Assembly: GCA_023639215.1 (NCBI GenBank)
Contig: CP097899.1
Location: 565,501-629,500, forward strand
DNA: 64,000 nt
Source: Candidatus Pristimantibacillus lignocellulolyticus
GTDB lineage: Bacteria > Bacillota > Bacilli > Paenibacillales > Paenibacillaceae
Direction of reading: 5' to 3'
Position numbers and translations under genes: made by a program. Positions 33,914-42,949 of this stretch are shown one piece after another. The stretch's first letter is position 1, and each line of letters opens with the position of its first letter. The notes beneath the pieces were generated by a model. It worked only from the letters and a program-made list of their open reading frames with translations, did not search any database and had not been told where the DNA came from.

Positions 33914-35284
33914 AACTGTGTAAGAGTACGTACGAGCATCGCCCATAACGCCTACAGATTTCATGTTAGGTAGTGCAGTAAAGTATTGCCAAATTTCACG
34001 ATCAAGACCAGCTTTGATGATTTCTTCACGAAGAATAGCATCGGAGTCACGAACGATTTTCAGCTTGTCCTCTGTTACTTCGCCAAGTACACGAATCGCT
34101 AGACCTGGACCTGGGAATGGTTGACGCCATACGATTTCACTTGGAAGACCACATTCTTCCCCAACTTTACGAACTTCGTCTTTGAACAACGCTTTAAGCG
34201 GCTCAACTAATTCGAATTTAATGTCTTCAGGAAGTCCACCAACGTTATGGTGAGATTTAATAGTTTGTGCAGTTGCAGTACCACTTTCTACGATATCTGT
34301 GTAAAGCGTACCTTGTGCAAGATATTTGAAATCATCGAATTTATCTGATTCTTCTTGGAATACATAGATAAATTCATTACCGATGATTTTACGTTTTTGT
34401 TCGGGATCGTCTACGCCTTTTAACTTACCTAGGAAGCGTTCTTGAGCATCGATTTTAAGAACTTTCATGTCGAATTTGCCAACGAATGTTTCCATTACGC
34501 CTTCAGCTTCATCTTTACGAAGTAGACCATGATCGATAAACATACAAGTCAATTGATCACCAATTGCTTTGTGCAATAGAATAGCTACAACAGATGAATC
34601 TACACCGCCAGAAAGTGCGCATAGTACTTTCTCTTTACCCACTTGCTTACGAATGTCAGCAATAGTATCTTCGATGAATGATTCCATCGTCCAGTTACCC
34701 TCAACTTTACATACGTTGTACAAGAAGTTATGAATCATTTCATTACCTTGAATCGAATGACGAACTTCTGGGTGGAATTGAACCGCAAAAATTTTACGAT
34801 CATCATTGCTCATTGCAGCGATTGGTGCATGTTCCGTACTCGCATCAACTTTAAAGCCTGTTGGAGGTTCAATAACTAGGTCACTGTGACTCATCCATAC
34901 CGTTTGATTGCTCTCAAGTCCAGCAGCAATTGTGCTACCTTCGATAAATTGTACGTCTGCTTTACCATATTCACGTTTGCCAGCACGTTCAACTTTACCG
35001 TTCAATTGATGAGAAATCATTTGCATACCGTAGCAAATACCGAAAATAGGAATATTCAAATCGTATACCGCTGGATCAACTAGTGGTGAATTTTCTTCGT
35101 AAACACTTGCCGGACCACCAGAGAATACGATACCTTTTGGATTAATTTCACGAATACGTTCCGCAGAAGTATTATAAGGTAGTAATTCACTGTAAACGCC
35201 TAAATCACGAATACGTCTTGCAATTAATTGATTGTATTGTCCACCGAAGTCGAGAACAACGATGATTTCGTTCTGTTTAGTCAT
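33746..35284 (-). CDS. guaA: GMP synthase (glutamine-hydrolysing)
   Basis: A 512-aa enzyme converting XMP, ATP and glutamine to GMP in purine synthesis. The N-terminal class I glutamine amidotransferase has the nucleophile in GICYGMQ (Cys84) and FHPEV for the His/Glu pair. The ATP pyrophosphatase domain has the P-loop LSGGVDSS near 230, and the C-terminal dimerisation domain ends KPPATIEWE. The start ATG at 35282-35284 is behind GGGAGG. The last 168 bp are contributed by, or shared with, the integrated element, but the frame is intact and full length. Upstream lies the MoxR/DUF58/transglutaminase operon, as in B. subtilis; its terminator lies between. Confidence 0.98.
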   Translation of the reverse strand: MTKQNEIIVVLDFGGQYNQLIARRIRDLGVYSELLPYNTSAERIREINPKGIVFSGGPASVYEENSPLVDPAVYDLNIPIFGICYGMQMISHQLNGKVERAGKREYGKADVQFIEGSTIAAGLESNQTVWMSHSDLVIEPPTGFKVDASTEHAPIAAMSNDDRKIFAVQFHPEVRHSIQGNEMIHNFLYNVCKVEGNWTMESFIEDTIADIRKQVGKEKVLCALSGGVDSSVVAILLHKAIGDQLTCMFIDHGLLRKDEAEGVMETFVGKFDMKVLKIDAQERFLGKLKGVDDPEQKRKIIGNEFIYVFQEESDKFDDFKYLAQGTLYTDIVESGTATAQTIKSHHNVGGLPEDIKFELVEPLKALFKDEVRKVGEECGLPSEIVWRQPFPGPGLAIRVLGEVTEDKLKIVRDSDAILREEIIKAGLDREIWQYFTALPNMKSVGVMGDARTYSYTVGIRAVTSIDGMTADWARIPWDILEKISVRIVNEVDNVNRIVYDVTSKPPATIEWE

Positions 35285-35364
35285 GACCGAGCCTCCCAAT
35301 ATTAATGTGATAATTATAGCTATACCACTTCCGCATAGTCAAGGTGGCTACCCACTTCTACGTA

Positions 35365-35413
35365 AAAAACCTTACTTATTTCGCGATAAGTTCACGAAAT
35401 ATTGCAAGGTTTT
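35365..35413 (-). terminator. terminator between the transglutaminase operon and guaA
   Basis: On the minus strand AAAACCTTGC...ATTTCG pairs with CGAAAT...AAGGTTTT, then TTTTTAC, about 70 bp past the transglutaminase stop. guaA therefore probably has its own promoter in 35285-35364, where no clear consensus was picked out. Confidence 0.82.
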
Positions 35414-35481
35414 CTCTATTTACCAATTGTTTCTGATTTTATTTACAATAATTAACTTTTATCTGTAATAAACGCAGATCC

Positions 35482-37959
35482 TCATGGAGTCGTTGATCGA
35501 TCGATATGATTACGATTCAACAGATGACGTCTAGCATTCCGAGATTTCAACCGATGGTTTGGCAGCAAAGTTAGTAAAACCTGTCGTAATTCCTTCGGTT
35601 CAGGTAATGTTTGTTGAGACGGGTTATTGTAGTTACCTTGCTCAAGCCATTGCAACAACAAAACTAGTGATTGATCAAACTTCGAATCTGATGATGTAAG
35701 GAATGCACCAATTCGAGTGCGCCAAGTATTTACTTGTAATAGATGACCATCTCGCAACCCTATTCGTAATTCTAATTTGCCGATTACATAATTGGCCGCT
35801 TGAAACAAATTACGATGCACATTAGCAATGCTCATCTGTTGATTCTCTCTAGCCCTTTGTAGTTCATTCAGCTTTGCACCATTTCTTGATGGCAGTTCAC
35901 CTTCATGCGAATGTGATTGCATTACTAATTGACTACTAGACTTCAATAAATCATACGCTTTCGCATATTGACGCAGAATAGTATTTAGTTTGATTCTATT
36001 GCGATTCATCCACAGCATCACAAATGTAACGATAACGATCAAGCTACCTACTAAACCAATTAACATCCCCGTACTATTCATTGATTTAAGGAAAACGATG
36101 GAATTAGTTAGTGTCTCATCCCATAGCTGACTAATTCGGGATAATGAAGTTACATGTTCATCCGAATCAGCAGCAGGTGTTGGATCGAACGGAACCCAAC
36201 CAATCGTTGGGAAATAGACTTCAACCCAAGCATGAGCATCACTTTCTCTAACCTCATACAACGTCTCAACGACTCCCGCTTCCGAAGTTCGTTCATCGAT
36301 TGCCTCCCCCATTCCATATCCTTTTACCCATCTTGCAGGAATATCTTGAGATCTAAGCATAATAACCATAGCAGTAGAGAAATGAACGCAATAACCTTCT
36401 TGCTGTTCAAATAGAAAATGATCAACAAAATCGTCGCTCTCTCCAGGTATAGTACTGTTTAACGTGTACTTATAATTGTTCTTCAAATACTGCTCGATAG
36501 CTTTCACTTGGTCATAGCGACTCGTTAACCCTCCACCAGAAACTTCAGCGGCTAGCGCTGCTACACGCGTAGGAAGAGTCTCCGGTAATTGCAAATATCG
36601 ATCAAGCGTATCTGCTTGCCATAACTTCTCCGCAGTTTCTGATTCTACTGGTTCGATAGATCGTAATTCAGACTCATCAGTAATCGGCACCTCTGTTATA
36701 ATGCTATAGCTTTTTATCTTCGATTCAGTTGTTGGTGCATAGATCGAACTAGTCTCGACTCCTACAATATAATTTTGCAGATCTCTATCCGGATTAACGG
36801 CATTTAGATTAATAACTACACCATTAATACCTGACTGCATAATCGGCATACCAACTAACGGTTTAACGTACTCTATATCTTGCCTAATTGTTGAGCCTAC
36901 CCAACCTTGTCTATTCTGCCAACTTTGAAGTGCTGCATCACTTTTCGAAGGTATACTTTTCAGTGTTAATACTTGTGATTGATCCACCCAGCCATGTCCA
37001 TCATACTCCGTCTTAGATTCGGCTCTCCAATAGCTCTCAACGGGAGACCATCCATGTAATACGATCTCTTTGGATGACTTTAAGGTTTGTCCTAACATAT
37101 CATCGTTAAAGCTGTAACCAGATACTCCCATACTTTTAGAGCTGTAAGCAGCACTATCGGTTTCTTTCAAAGGAACCCCTGATATCTCACTACTTAATGC
37201 AGACATATCTTGTACTAACGACTCCGAAAAGACATTTGCCCATGCGACAGGTCCCAAGTCTCGTTCCTTGGATTGACTCCATAAAAAACTTCCACCAATC
37301 ATTATCACGGTAAGCATAATTACACCAATCCACTGATGCATAGCCATTCCATGCCACGCATGATTAATGGTCAATTTCCTTCTTAGCTTTGGTATTGTCG
37401 TTAATGCCATTAACAATATACCTTCCGCTAGTACCCTTAGCAGTGCATAGAACAGATCAATACCTAGTGATGTATAAAGTATTAATAAGTAGATTACCGT
37501 CGTCGCTAGCAATGAAAAAGCAATTTGATGATACCAAATAAGTGATTGTAATGCAGGGGCTAACAATATCCAACCTGCAAACAATAACAATATTCGAATT
37601 TCATCGGACATATAGAAAATACCATAACTAAACATTTGTGAAATGTCTTTTCCAAGCTCTGGTATTAAATGTATGAGCCAATTCCAGCTCGTTTGCTGAT
37701 CGCCTTTAAACAACAACATCAAAGCAATGATACAGCTTAATATTGCAACGGTAACATGAATTACTATTCGAGGTCGAAATAAACCAACTATGAGCATCGT
37801 ACCTATTACCACCACCAAAGCCTGTGGCTGTAACAATTCCGTCCACTCACCAGCATGTAGCCATGGGATTAACCATTCCACTAATAAACCGAATAATAAT
37901 ATTGAAGTGAATAAGCGATATAAGAAATATGTTTCCGCTTCTCCTCTAGCTTGATGCAT
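35482..37959 (-). CDS. membrane-bound transglutaminase-like protease (TgpA/YebA type)
   Basis: An 825-aa membrane protein: about six N-terminal membrane helices (~12-210), a large external segment with the transglutaminase core, one further helix near 610, and a helical cytoplasmic tail. The core shows EGYCVHFSTAMVIMLRSQDI (catalytic Cys), DAHAWVEVYFPTIGWVPFDPTP (His and Asp). Related to Pseudomonas TgpA and B. subtilis YebA. It overlaps the DUF58 gene by 14 bp, and the ATG at 37957-37959 has GAAGGAA upstream. MoxR, DUF58 and this protein form a conserved membrane-linked module, likely for envelope protein processing; substrates are unknown. Confidence 0.92.
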   Translation of the reverse strand: MHQARGEAETYFLYRLFTSILLFGLLVEWLIPWLHAGEWTELLQPQALVVVIGTMLIVGLFRPRIVIHVTVAILSCIIALMLLFKGDQQTSWNWLIHLIPELGKDISQMFSYGIFYMSDEIRILLLFAGWILLAPALQSLIWYHQIAFSLLATTVIYLLILYTSLGIDLFYALLRVLAEGILLMALTTIPKLRRKLTINHAWHGMAMHQWIGVIMLTVIMIGGSFLWSQSKERDLGPVAWANVFSESLVQDMSALSSEISGVPLKETDSAAYSSKSMGVSGYSFNDDMLGQTLKSSKEIVLHGWSPVESYWRAESKTEYDGHGWVDQSQVLTLKSIPSKSDAALQSWQNRQGWVGSTIRQDIEYVKPLVGMPIMQSGINGVVINLNAVNPDRDLQNYIVGVETSSIYAPTTESKIKSYSIITEVPITDESELRSIEPVESETAEKLWQADTLDRYLQLPETLPTRVAALAAEVSGGGLTSRYDQVKAIEQYLKNNYKYTLNSTIPGESDDFVDHFLFEQQEGYCVHFSTAMVIMLRSQDIPARWVKGYGMGEAIDERTSEAGVVETLYEVRESDAHAWVEVYFPTIGWVPFDPTPAADSDEHVTSLSRISQLWDETLTNSIVFLKSMNSTGMLIGLVGSLIVIVTFVMLWMNRNRIKLNTILRQYAKAYDLLKSSSQLVMQSHSHEGELPSRNGAKLNELQRARENQQMSIANVHRNLFQAANYVIGKLELRIGLRDGHLLQVNTWRTRIGAFLTSSDSKFDQSLVLLLQWLEQGNYNNPSQQTLPEPKELRQVLLTLLPNHRLKSRNARRHLLNRNHIDRSTTP

Positions 37960-39382
37960 AACGTTCACTTCCTTCTACGACATGACTAATTGGAATATGT
38001 ACTGGTTGACTGTAACGCCATACTAATTTGACACCAGCTTGCTCTAATGATCGCTGTTGTTCTCTCATAGCATAGGTCATTACTCTATTATTCGTTGCAA
38101 AATGAATCTCTAACGTACAACCTTTGCTTCTAGCTATATCCGCTAATGCATACCAACTTTCTGTTTCACGCCAGTCTCCTGAATACAGTGTAATATGACT
38201 CTTCAGAGGTATAAGGACTGCAAGCTGCGGTAATCGGTCTCCAATATGCTGTTGTACATCTGCTTTCGCAAGTGCAAATAAACATCGCAATTCATAGCTA
38301 TGTTGTGATGTTACGTACTCAAAGCTCCAATCATCTGTAATGACAAATACAGGCTGCTCCTGTCCGTATTCATGGACATCAACTAATGACCATTGCACCA
38401 TGGATTCAAATATTTGATTGCGTAAATCATCCTGGTAGGGTAGTGCATATTGATCTAATATTATGCAATGCTTCGGTGTCTGTAGCTCCGCATCTTGCAA
38501 TTTCGTATGCCATCCACGACCTCTTGCTGCAGCACGAATATCTATTCGACGATAACTATCTCCATCAATATAAGGTCTTGTACCATTACCGGTTCCGCTA
38601 GTGACATTATGTTGCTGTGAAGTATAATAAGTTCCTTGATCTTGAACTGTTATAGATTGTAATTCAGACTCTGACTGCTCAGACATGTTCAGCGGGTTAG
38701 AGTTCTCTTCACTTTCAACATTCCAATCTCCGATCCAACGATTGCTACTATTGTTCATTACAAAACTATCTAATTGAGGCTTAATAATTGGTGGTAATAC
38801 AGTAAATTGCTGTTGTAGAGTTTTTTTCACCGTAATAGAAGTTAAACCTAACCAATCTCCAACAATAATTTCCGTTGTTAATGCCTCATAATTCCCCCTT
38901 GTGACTTGCTGTAGACGATAGTTCAAGATCATTTCATCATGGAATAATGGAGCGAAGTTAGCTCGATATTGTAGCCATTGATTATTTAATTGACTTTGAT
39001 TGTGATAACGTTCATGGATGACATACCATATCCCAGGAATACGAAAAACTCTATGTAATCTCGTTTCAATCTGTAAATTGCCATCATGACTATATTGTTC
39101 AGAAATGATACGGTTATACGATAGCTTGGATGCAGCAATTTTCGGCGTAATCCCGCTATATATAATAACTACACTAGTTACGGTCAATAACAACCATTCA
39201 ACTGCTCCATTACGCCATATTACTGCTGCCAGTGCGGCAACAAACAAAATAAAAATACCGCACCATGCCCCATACCTCGTCTTAAATTGAGACTTGAGCC
39301 GAATCTCAATTGGGGCTGAAGCATTAATATTAGTGTTTGAATGTTTATCTTGAAGCTGAGAGGGTTGATGATTTCCTTTCAT
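37946..39382 (-). CDS. DUF58 protein with N-terminal membrane anchor (YeaD type)
   Basis: A 478-aa protein with two membrane helices near residues 38-80 (GIFILFVAALAAVIWR, WLLLTVTSVVIIYSG), a beta-rich middle and a C-terminal von Willebrand-A-like DUF58 domain. The core YRRIDIRAAARGRGWHTKLQDAELQ is a variant of the usual DUF58 motif, followed by CIILDQYALPY and a C-terminal strand-helix pattern. The ATG overlaps the MoxR stop by four bases (ATGA), indicating translational coupling; RBS GGGAGGGGG. It works with the MoxR ATPase and the transglutaminase in the same operon. Confidence 0.9.
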   Translation of the reverse strand: MKGNHQPSQLQDKHSNTNINASAPIEIRLKSQFKTRYGAWCGIFILFVAALAAVIWRNGAVEWLLLTVTSVVIIYSGITPKIAASKLSYNRIISEQYSHDGNLQIETRLHRVFRIPGIWYVIHERYHNQSQLNNQWLQYRANFAPLFHDEMILNYRLQQVTRGNYEALTTEIIVGDWLGLTSITVKKTLQQQFTVLPPIIKPQLDSFVMNNSSNRWIGDWNVESEENSNPLNMSEQSESELQSITVQDQGTYYTSQQHNVTSGTGNGTRPYIDGDSYRRIDIRAAARGRGWHTKLQDAELQTPKHCIILDQYALPYQDDLRNQIFESMVQWSLVDVHEYGQEQPVFVITDDWSFEYVTSQHSYELRCLFALAKADVQQHIGDRLPQLAVLIPLKSHITLYSGDWRETESWYALADIARSKGCTLEIHFATNNRVMTYAMREQQRSLEQAGVKLVWRYSQPVHIPISHVVEGSERYASS

Positions 39383-40431
39383 CTTTGCCCCCTCCCTTTT
39401 CCCACATTGTCCATTTTAGATAACGGAATATCTAACAATAGTTTACTTATGAATTGTTCCTTGCTATAGCTGTTATTAGCTCTACCTTGTAATTCAATAC
39501 GATGTGATAATGTTGCAACTGCTTGTGCTAGTAAATCATCAGGCAGTATAAAACTACGACCTTCAAAATAAGCAAATGCTTGTCCAGCTCGTAACCAGTC
39601 CCTTAATGCTCTTGGGCTTAGTCCAAGCTTACAGTCGACATTTGTTCGGGTTGCATGGGCAACGTCTGCCATATACTCAATTAGCGATGGATGAACATAA
39701 ATATATTGAATTTCCTTTTGCATTTGCATCCATTCTACATCTGACATTACAGGTCTAAGTTTGTTGGTCTGATACCTTGTACCTTCAGCATATTGAACTA
39801 ACAAACTCATCTCATCCTGCTTGCTCGGATACCCAAGTGATAATTGCATCATAAAACGATCCCGTTGTGCTTCTGGTAATCCATGTGTACCTTCATATTG
39901 GAGTGGATTCTGTGTGGCGATAAACACGAAAGGCTGTGGCAACGCGTAACTATGTCCTTCAATACTTACACTGCGATCCTCCAATGCCTCAAGTAATGCT
40001 GACTGTGTCCGAGGTGAAGACCGATTAAGTTCATCTCCTAATACGACATTAGCCATAATCGGACCAGGCCGAAATACTAGGCCTCGATCTTGTCGATCTA
40101 GAACCATACCTCCTACGATATCCGCTGGAAGAAGATCGGAAGTAAACTGAATACGATGAAATTGACCACCTAACAATCTAGCAATTGAAGTTGCCAGCAT
40201 CGTCTTACCTACACCAGGCACATCCTCAAGCAGTAAATGCCCTCCAGCTAGCATACATACGAGTACTTGCTTAACTTCCGCTTGCTTGCCTAACAATATA
40301 TCTTCTAACTTTACTTGCATCCGTTGTAATAATTGTTGGGGTTTAACTGCCCATTGAAAACTAGACAAATTCATACCCATATCTACGCTATGTTGCTCTG
40401 TTCTTGATTGAGGAAATGATGAAGATACCAT
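39379..40431 (-). CDS. MoxR-family AAA+ ATPase (YeaC type)
   Basis: A 350-aa cytoplasmic ATPase. The Walker A is VPGVGKT within GGHLLLEDVPGVGKTMLATS, the Walker B is VVLGDELNRSSPRTQSALLEALED, and the sensor region FVFIATQNPLQYEGTHGLPEAQRDRF is the MoxR hallmark. The family acts as a chaperone activating vWA-domain partners, here presumably the DUF58 protein translated from the overlapping next gene. It is the first gene of the operon, with GGAGG nine bases before the ATG. An N-terminal extension of ~30 residues is unusual but without recognisable motif. Confidence 0.95.
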   Translation of the reverse strand: MVSSSFPQSRTEQHSVDMGMNLSSFQWAVKPQQLLQRMQVKLEDILLGKQAEVKQVLVCMLAGGHLLLEDVPGVGKTMLATSIARLLGGQFHRIQFTSDLLPADIVGGMVLDRQDRGLVFRPGPIMANVVLGDELNRSSPRTQSALLEALEDRSVSIEGHSYALPQPFVFIATQNPLQYEGTHGLPEAQRDRFMMQLSLGYPSKQDEMSLLVQYAEGTRYQTNKLRPVMSDVEWMQMQKEIQYIYVHPSLIEYMADVAHATRTNVDCKLGLSPRALRDWLRAGQAFAYFEGRSFILPDDLLAQAVATLSHRIELQGRANNSYSKEQFISKLLLDIPLSKMDNVGKGRGQR

Positions 40432-40563
40432 TAATTAAAACCTCCAATTAATTTTCTACATGCTTGAACATGATCTCTCAGAAATCAAATAGAACTAGCT
40501 CTAAGACTAGTAACTATTATCGCCACTCTCTTAATCTTTTAATCATCTATAAATGCGCATAGC

Positions 40564-40595
40564 AAAAAGAGTAATACCGTTAGGAATTACTCTTT
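40564..40595 (-). terminator. terminator of the polysaccharide deacetylase gene
   Basis: AAAGAGTAATTCC/GGTATTACTCTTT with a 4-nt loop; on the minus strand TTTGC follows. It lies 49 bp past the stop codon, ahead of the MoxR operon. Confidence 0.85.
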
Positions 40596-40643
40596 AGATC
40601 ATCATATTTTGAAGGTTGAAGGATACTATCTTTTCTACTAGAT

Positions 40644-41669
40644 TTACTGACTCATCCACTCATTAACCTGTTCAATAAATGAGGCCTTTTGTTCCGCTGT
40701 AGCTGGGTCACGATCCCAACGAATGTGATCTGTAATTCGTGAAAGCATTGGCTGCGTTGTCTCAGTAATAACGTCAAAGCGATAATTTTGTTCACGATAG
40801 TAGGCAATAATTTCTGGTAATGCTTCTATCGTCGTTTTATGTGAATTACTATCATGCATTAACACGATGACTCGCTCCTTTAAGTCGGAGCCCTGAATGT
40901 TATTAATTATCGTTTCTTTCGTAACATTACGACCAGCAGAATCACCACTATCGACGTTCCAATCGAACATAATATAGCCCGCTTCATTCATCGCGTCAAA
41001 GTAACTTGTATCAACATTGTTGTATGTTCCTCCTGGTGCACGAAGTAATGGTGACTTAACACCTGTAACATCATATATTGCTTGCGAGGTTAGTAATACT
41101 TGCTCTGAAAAATTATTAAAGTCATTATATAGTTCATCGTACACATGATTATAAGAATGATTACCGATGCTATGTCCTTCAAAGGCAATTCGCTCTAATA
41201 GTTCAGGGTATTGTTCCACTTGTTGACCAAGCACAAAAAAAGTAGCAGTAATGTCATTCTCAGCTAAAATATCTAATACTTCACCCGTTAATTTACCTGG
41301 ACCATCATCAAATGTAAGATAAGCTACTCCAGCATACTGTTCTACATTCACGTCAATCGTAGGCTCTGGTATTGGAGTTGTTGATGGTTTTGGTGCAGTT
41401 GCTTGCACACATTGATTATGTAGAAAAACTTGAAATGCACAATTTTGCTGCGCATCTTTTGCCCATTCGAACTCAACAGTGCCGATCACTTTGCTTTTAA
41501 AACTATCATATTCTAAACTGCTAATCTGCTGATACATATAAATCTTACAAAAGCTTCTCTTCTCTGTAGTTAAAAGATCATTCTGTCGCTCTGCCTGATT
41601 GCTACAGCATGCAAGTACAGTAAGCGATAATAGAAGCAGTCCCAACAATAACAGTAATCGCTGTTTCAT
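40644..41669 (-). CDS. polysaccharide deacetylase lipoprotein (NodB domain)
   Basis: A 341-aa exported lipoprotein. The leader MKQRLLLLLGLLLLSLTVLA ends at a Cys-Cys pair. A ~100-residue spacer is followed by a NodB domain (~120-310) with TFDDGPGKLTGEVLDIL (metal-binding Asp), SIGNHSYNH (two metal His), RAPGGTYN and FDWNVDSGDSAGRN, and HDSNSHKTTIEALPEII. It is expected to remove acetyl groups from peptidoglycan or another wall glycan, using a divalent metal. The chosen ATG (41667-41669) has GAGGCG upstream; the longer frame begins with unrelated residues before the leader. It stands alone with its own terminator. Confidence 0.93.
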   Translation of the reverse strand: MKQRLLLLLGLLLLSLTVLACCSNQAERQNDLLTTEKRSFCKIYMYQQISSLEYDSFKSKVIGTVEFEWAKDAQQNCAFQVFLHNQCVQATAPKPSTTPIPEPTIDVNVEQYAGVAYLTFDDGPGKLTGEVLDILAENDITATFFVLGQQVEQYPELLERIAFEGHSIGNHSYNHVYDELYNDFNNFSEQVLLTSQAIYDVTGVKSPLLRAPGGTYNNVDTSYFDAMNEAGYIMFDWNVDSGDSAGRNVTKETIINNIQGSDLKERVIVLMHDSNSHKTTIEALPEIIAYYREQNYRFDVITETTQPMLSRITDHIRWDRDPATAEQKASFIEQVNEWMSQ

Positions 41670-41865
41670 ATTTCGCCTCATTTCTAGTGCAATATGAAAG
41701 CAATACGATTCATTATATGAATAGACTAAGCTACTCATGACCTTAATTGTTGTAAACGTGTAAGTTGCTTGTTAATCGGGGGCTGCGACAAAGACACTGG
41801 TCCCTTTAATCAGCTGGACATTATCCAGCTAGATGTTAATTACCTTTTGTTGCACAAAATAGAAA

Positions 41866-41914
41866 AAGCGTTACTGCTGTCTGGTCATGTGTTGACCTGA
41901 CAGCAGTAACGCTT
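41866..41914 (-). terminator. strong terminator of the peroxiredoxin gene
   Basis: A long stem AGCGTTACTGCTGTC/GACAGCAGTAACGCT extended by AGGTCA/TGACCA; on the minus strand TTTTTC follows. It lies 18 bp past the bcp stop. The 182 bp on to 41684 show only a small CAGCTGGA/TCCAGCTG-like dyad. Confidence 0.92.
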
Positions 41915-41931
41915 AATGTCATTAAGTATAT

Positions 41932-42396
41932 TCAGCTACTACGAACTGCTTCAAGAACAGCATCAGCATGACCTTTAACTTTAACTTTTGGCCATATATG
42001 TGAGATCATTCCTTGTTCATCAATCAATATAGTTGTACGGACAATTCCCATATACTCTCTACCATATAGTTTCTTAAGTTGCCATACATCATATCGCTCA
42101 CATATTTTATGATCTTCATCTGATAATAATAGATATGGCAATTCTTTCTTGCTTGTAAAATTCTGATGGGACTTAACCGTATCCATACTTATTCCAACCA
42201 CTACAGTATTGTGTTCACGCAGCTCGGCATATCGGTCACGCAGATCACAAGCCTCTTGCGTACATGCTGGGGTCATATTCTTCGGATAGAAGAATATAAC
42301 TACCTTCTGACCACGACACGCTTCTAATGACCACTGAGTACCATCAGATGCTGGTAGTGTGAAGGGGGGAGCTATGGAACCTACTAATATACTCAT
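41932..42396 (-). CDS. bcp: thioredoxin-dependent peroxiredoxin (Bcp/PrxQ)
   Basis: A 154-aa atypical 2-Cys peroxiredoxin reducing hydrogen peroxide and organic hydroperoxides in the cytoplasm. The active-site stretch FFYPKNMTPACTQEACDLRD gives peroxidatic Cys45 and resolving Cys50, the PrxQ arrangement. Note TPACTQEACD rather than the more common TPGCTxEAC. The start ATG (42394-42396) follows AAGGAG by eight bases; the preceding GTG codon is inside the site. It stands alone; upstream are two dispersed repeat copies, so its promoter must be close to or inside the first copy. Confidence 0.95.
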   Translation of the reverse strand: MSILVGSIAPPFTLPASDGTQWSLEACRGQKVVIFFYPKNMTPACTQEACDLRDRYAELREHNTVVVGISMDTVKSHQNFTSKKELPYLLLSDEDHKICERYDVWQLKKLYGREYMGIVRTTILIDEQGMISHIWPKVKVKGHADAVLEAVRSS

Positions 42397-42418
42397 AATC
42401 ACCTCTCCTTTAGAGGAT

Positions 42419-42587
42419 GTTCAAAAAGATCACCTATGATCACGTTGTATTGCTACGTACTTTATTCGACGGCGAATATGGCATTCATCGTTCGTTCCAG
42501 TGCTCATGTACTCAGTACGTACATTCTGCTCTTCACTTCTCTAGCTTCATACCATCTTCTTGGTGCTGATATGTGATCTTTTTGAGC
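42419..42587. repeat. dispersed intergenic repeat, copy with inverted ends
   Basis: About 169 bp. The ends TTCAAAAAGATCAC and GTGATCTTTTTGAG are inverted repeats. Internal landmarks (GTACGTAC, CATATTCGCCGTCGAATA read on the minus strand) match the 186-bp units at 1279-1838 in the opposite orientation. Non-coding. Confidence 0.85.
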
Positions 42588-42603
42588 TTTCATTAAAATT
42601 AGG

Positions 42604-42776
42604 ATACTCAATAAGATCACCTATAATCAAGCAGTATTACGCTTTAGCTTAATCGGCTTCGAGTATGACATTTATCGGCTCACTGTGATGCTCGTGTACT
42701 AACTAATGTACACTCCGCTTCTCGAAAACCTAGCTTCATGTCATCTTCTTGGTACTGACAAGTAAATCTTTGAACT
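42604..42776. repeat. dispersed intergenic repeat, second adjacent copy
   Basis: About 173 bp, diverged from 42419-42587 but with the same order of landmarks and inverted ends (AATAAGATCAC and AAATCTTTGAAC). It follows the first copy after 16 bp, so the family is in tandem here as well. Confidence 0.75.
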
Positions 42777-42811
42777 TTCTTCAATGCACTATTATCATTT
42801 CCCCTCCCAAT

Positions 42812-42940
42812 AGCGAAAGAGAACTAATCACTAGTGGAGAAGCGATAGCGGTCGTTTTTGTCCTCGGATTTATACAGCGATGACTATTTCAATAAATCCG
42901 AGGAAAACTTCAATCGGAACAGTGATTCGTTCTCGTAGCG
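42812..42940. repeat. nested inverted-repeat element of a second family
   Basis: Outer arms AGCGAAAGAGAACTAATCACT and AGTGATTCGTTCTCGTAGCG pair imperfectly; an inner pair CCTCGGATTTAT/ATAAATCCGAGG is perfect. The result is a long hairpin with a bulge, between the repeats above and the ABC permease gene, close enough (10 bp before its stop) to act as its transcription end. It differs in sequence from the TTCAAAA family. Confidence 0.75.
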
Positions 42941-42949
42941 TTTGCCCCA

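Noticed and set aside
35482..40431. A defence-island reading of the MoxR/DUF58/transglutaminase genes.
   Set aside because: The set matches the conserved chromosomal module upstream of guaA in Bacillus and is better explained as envelope housekeeping.
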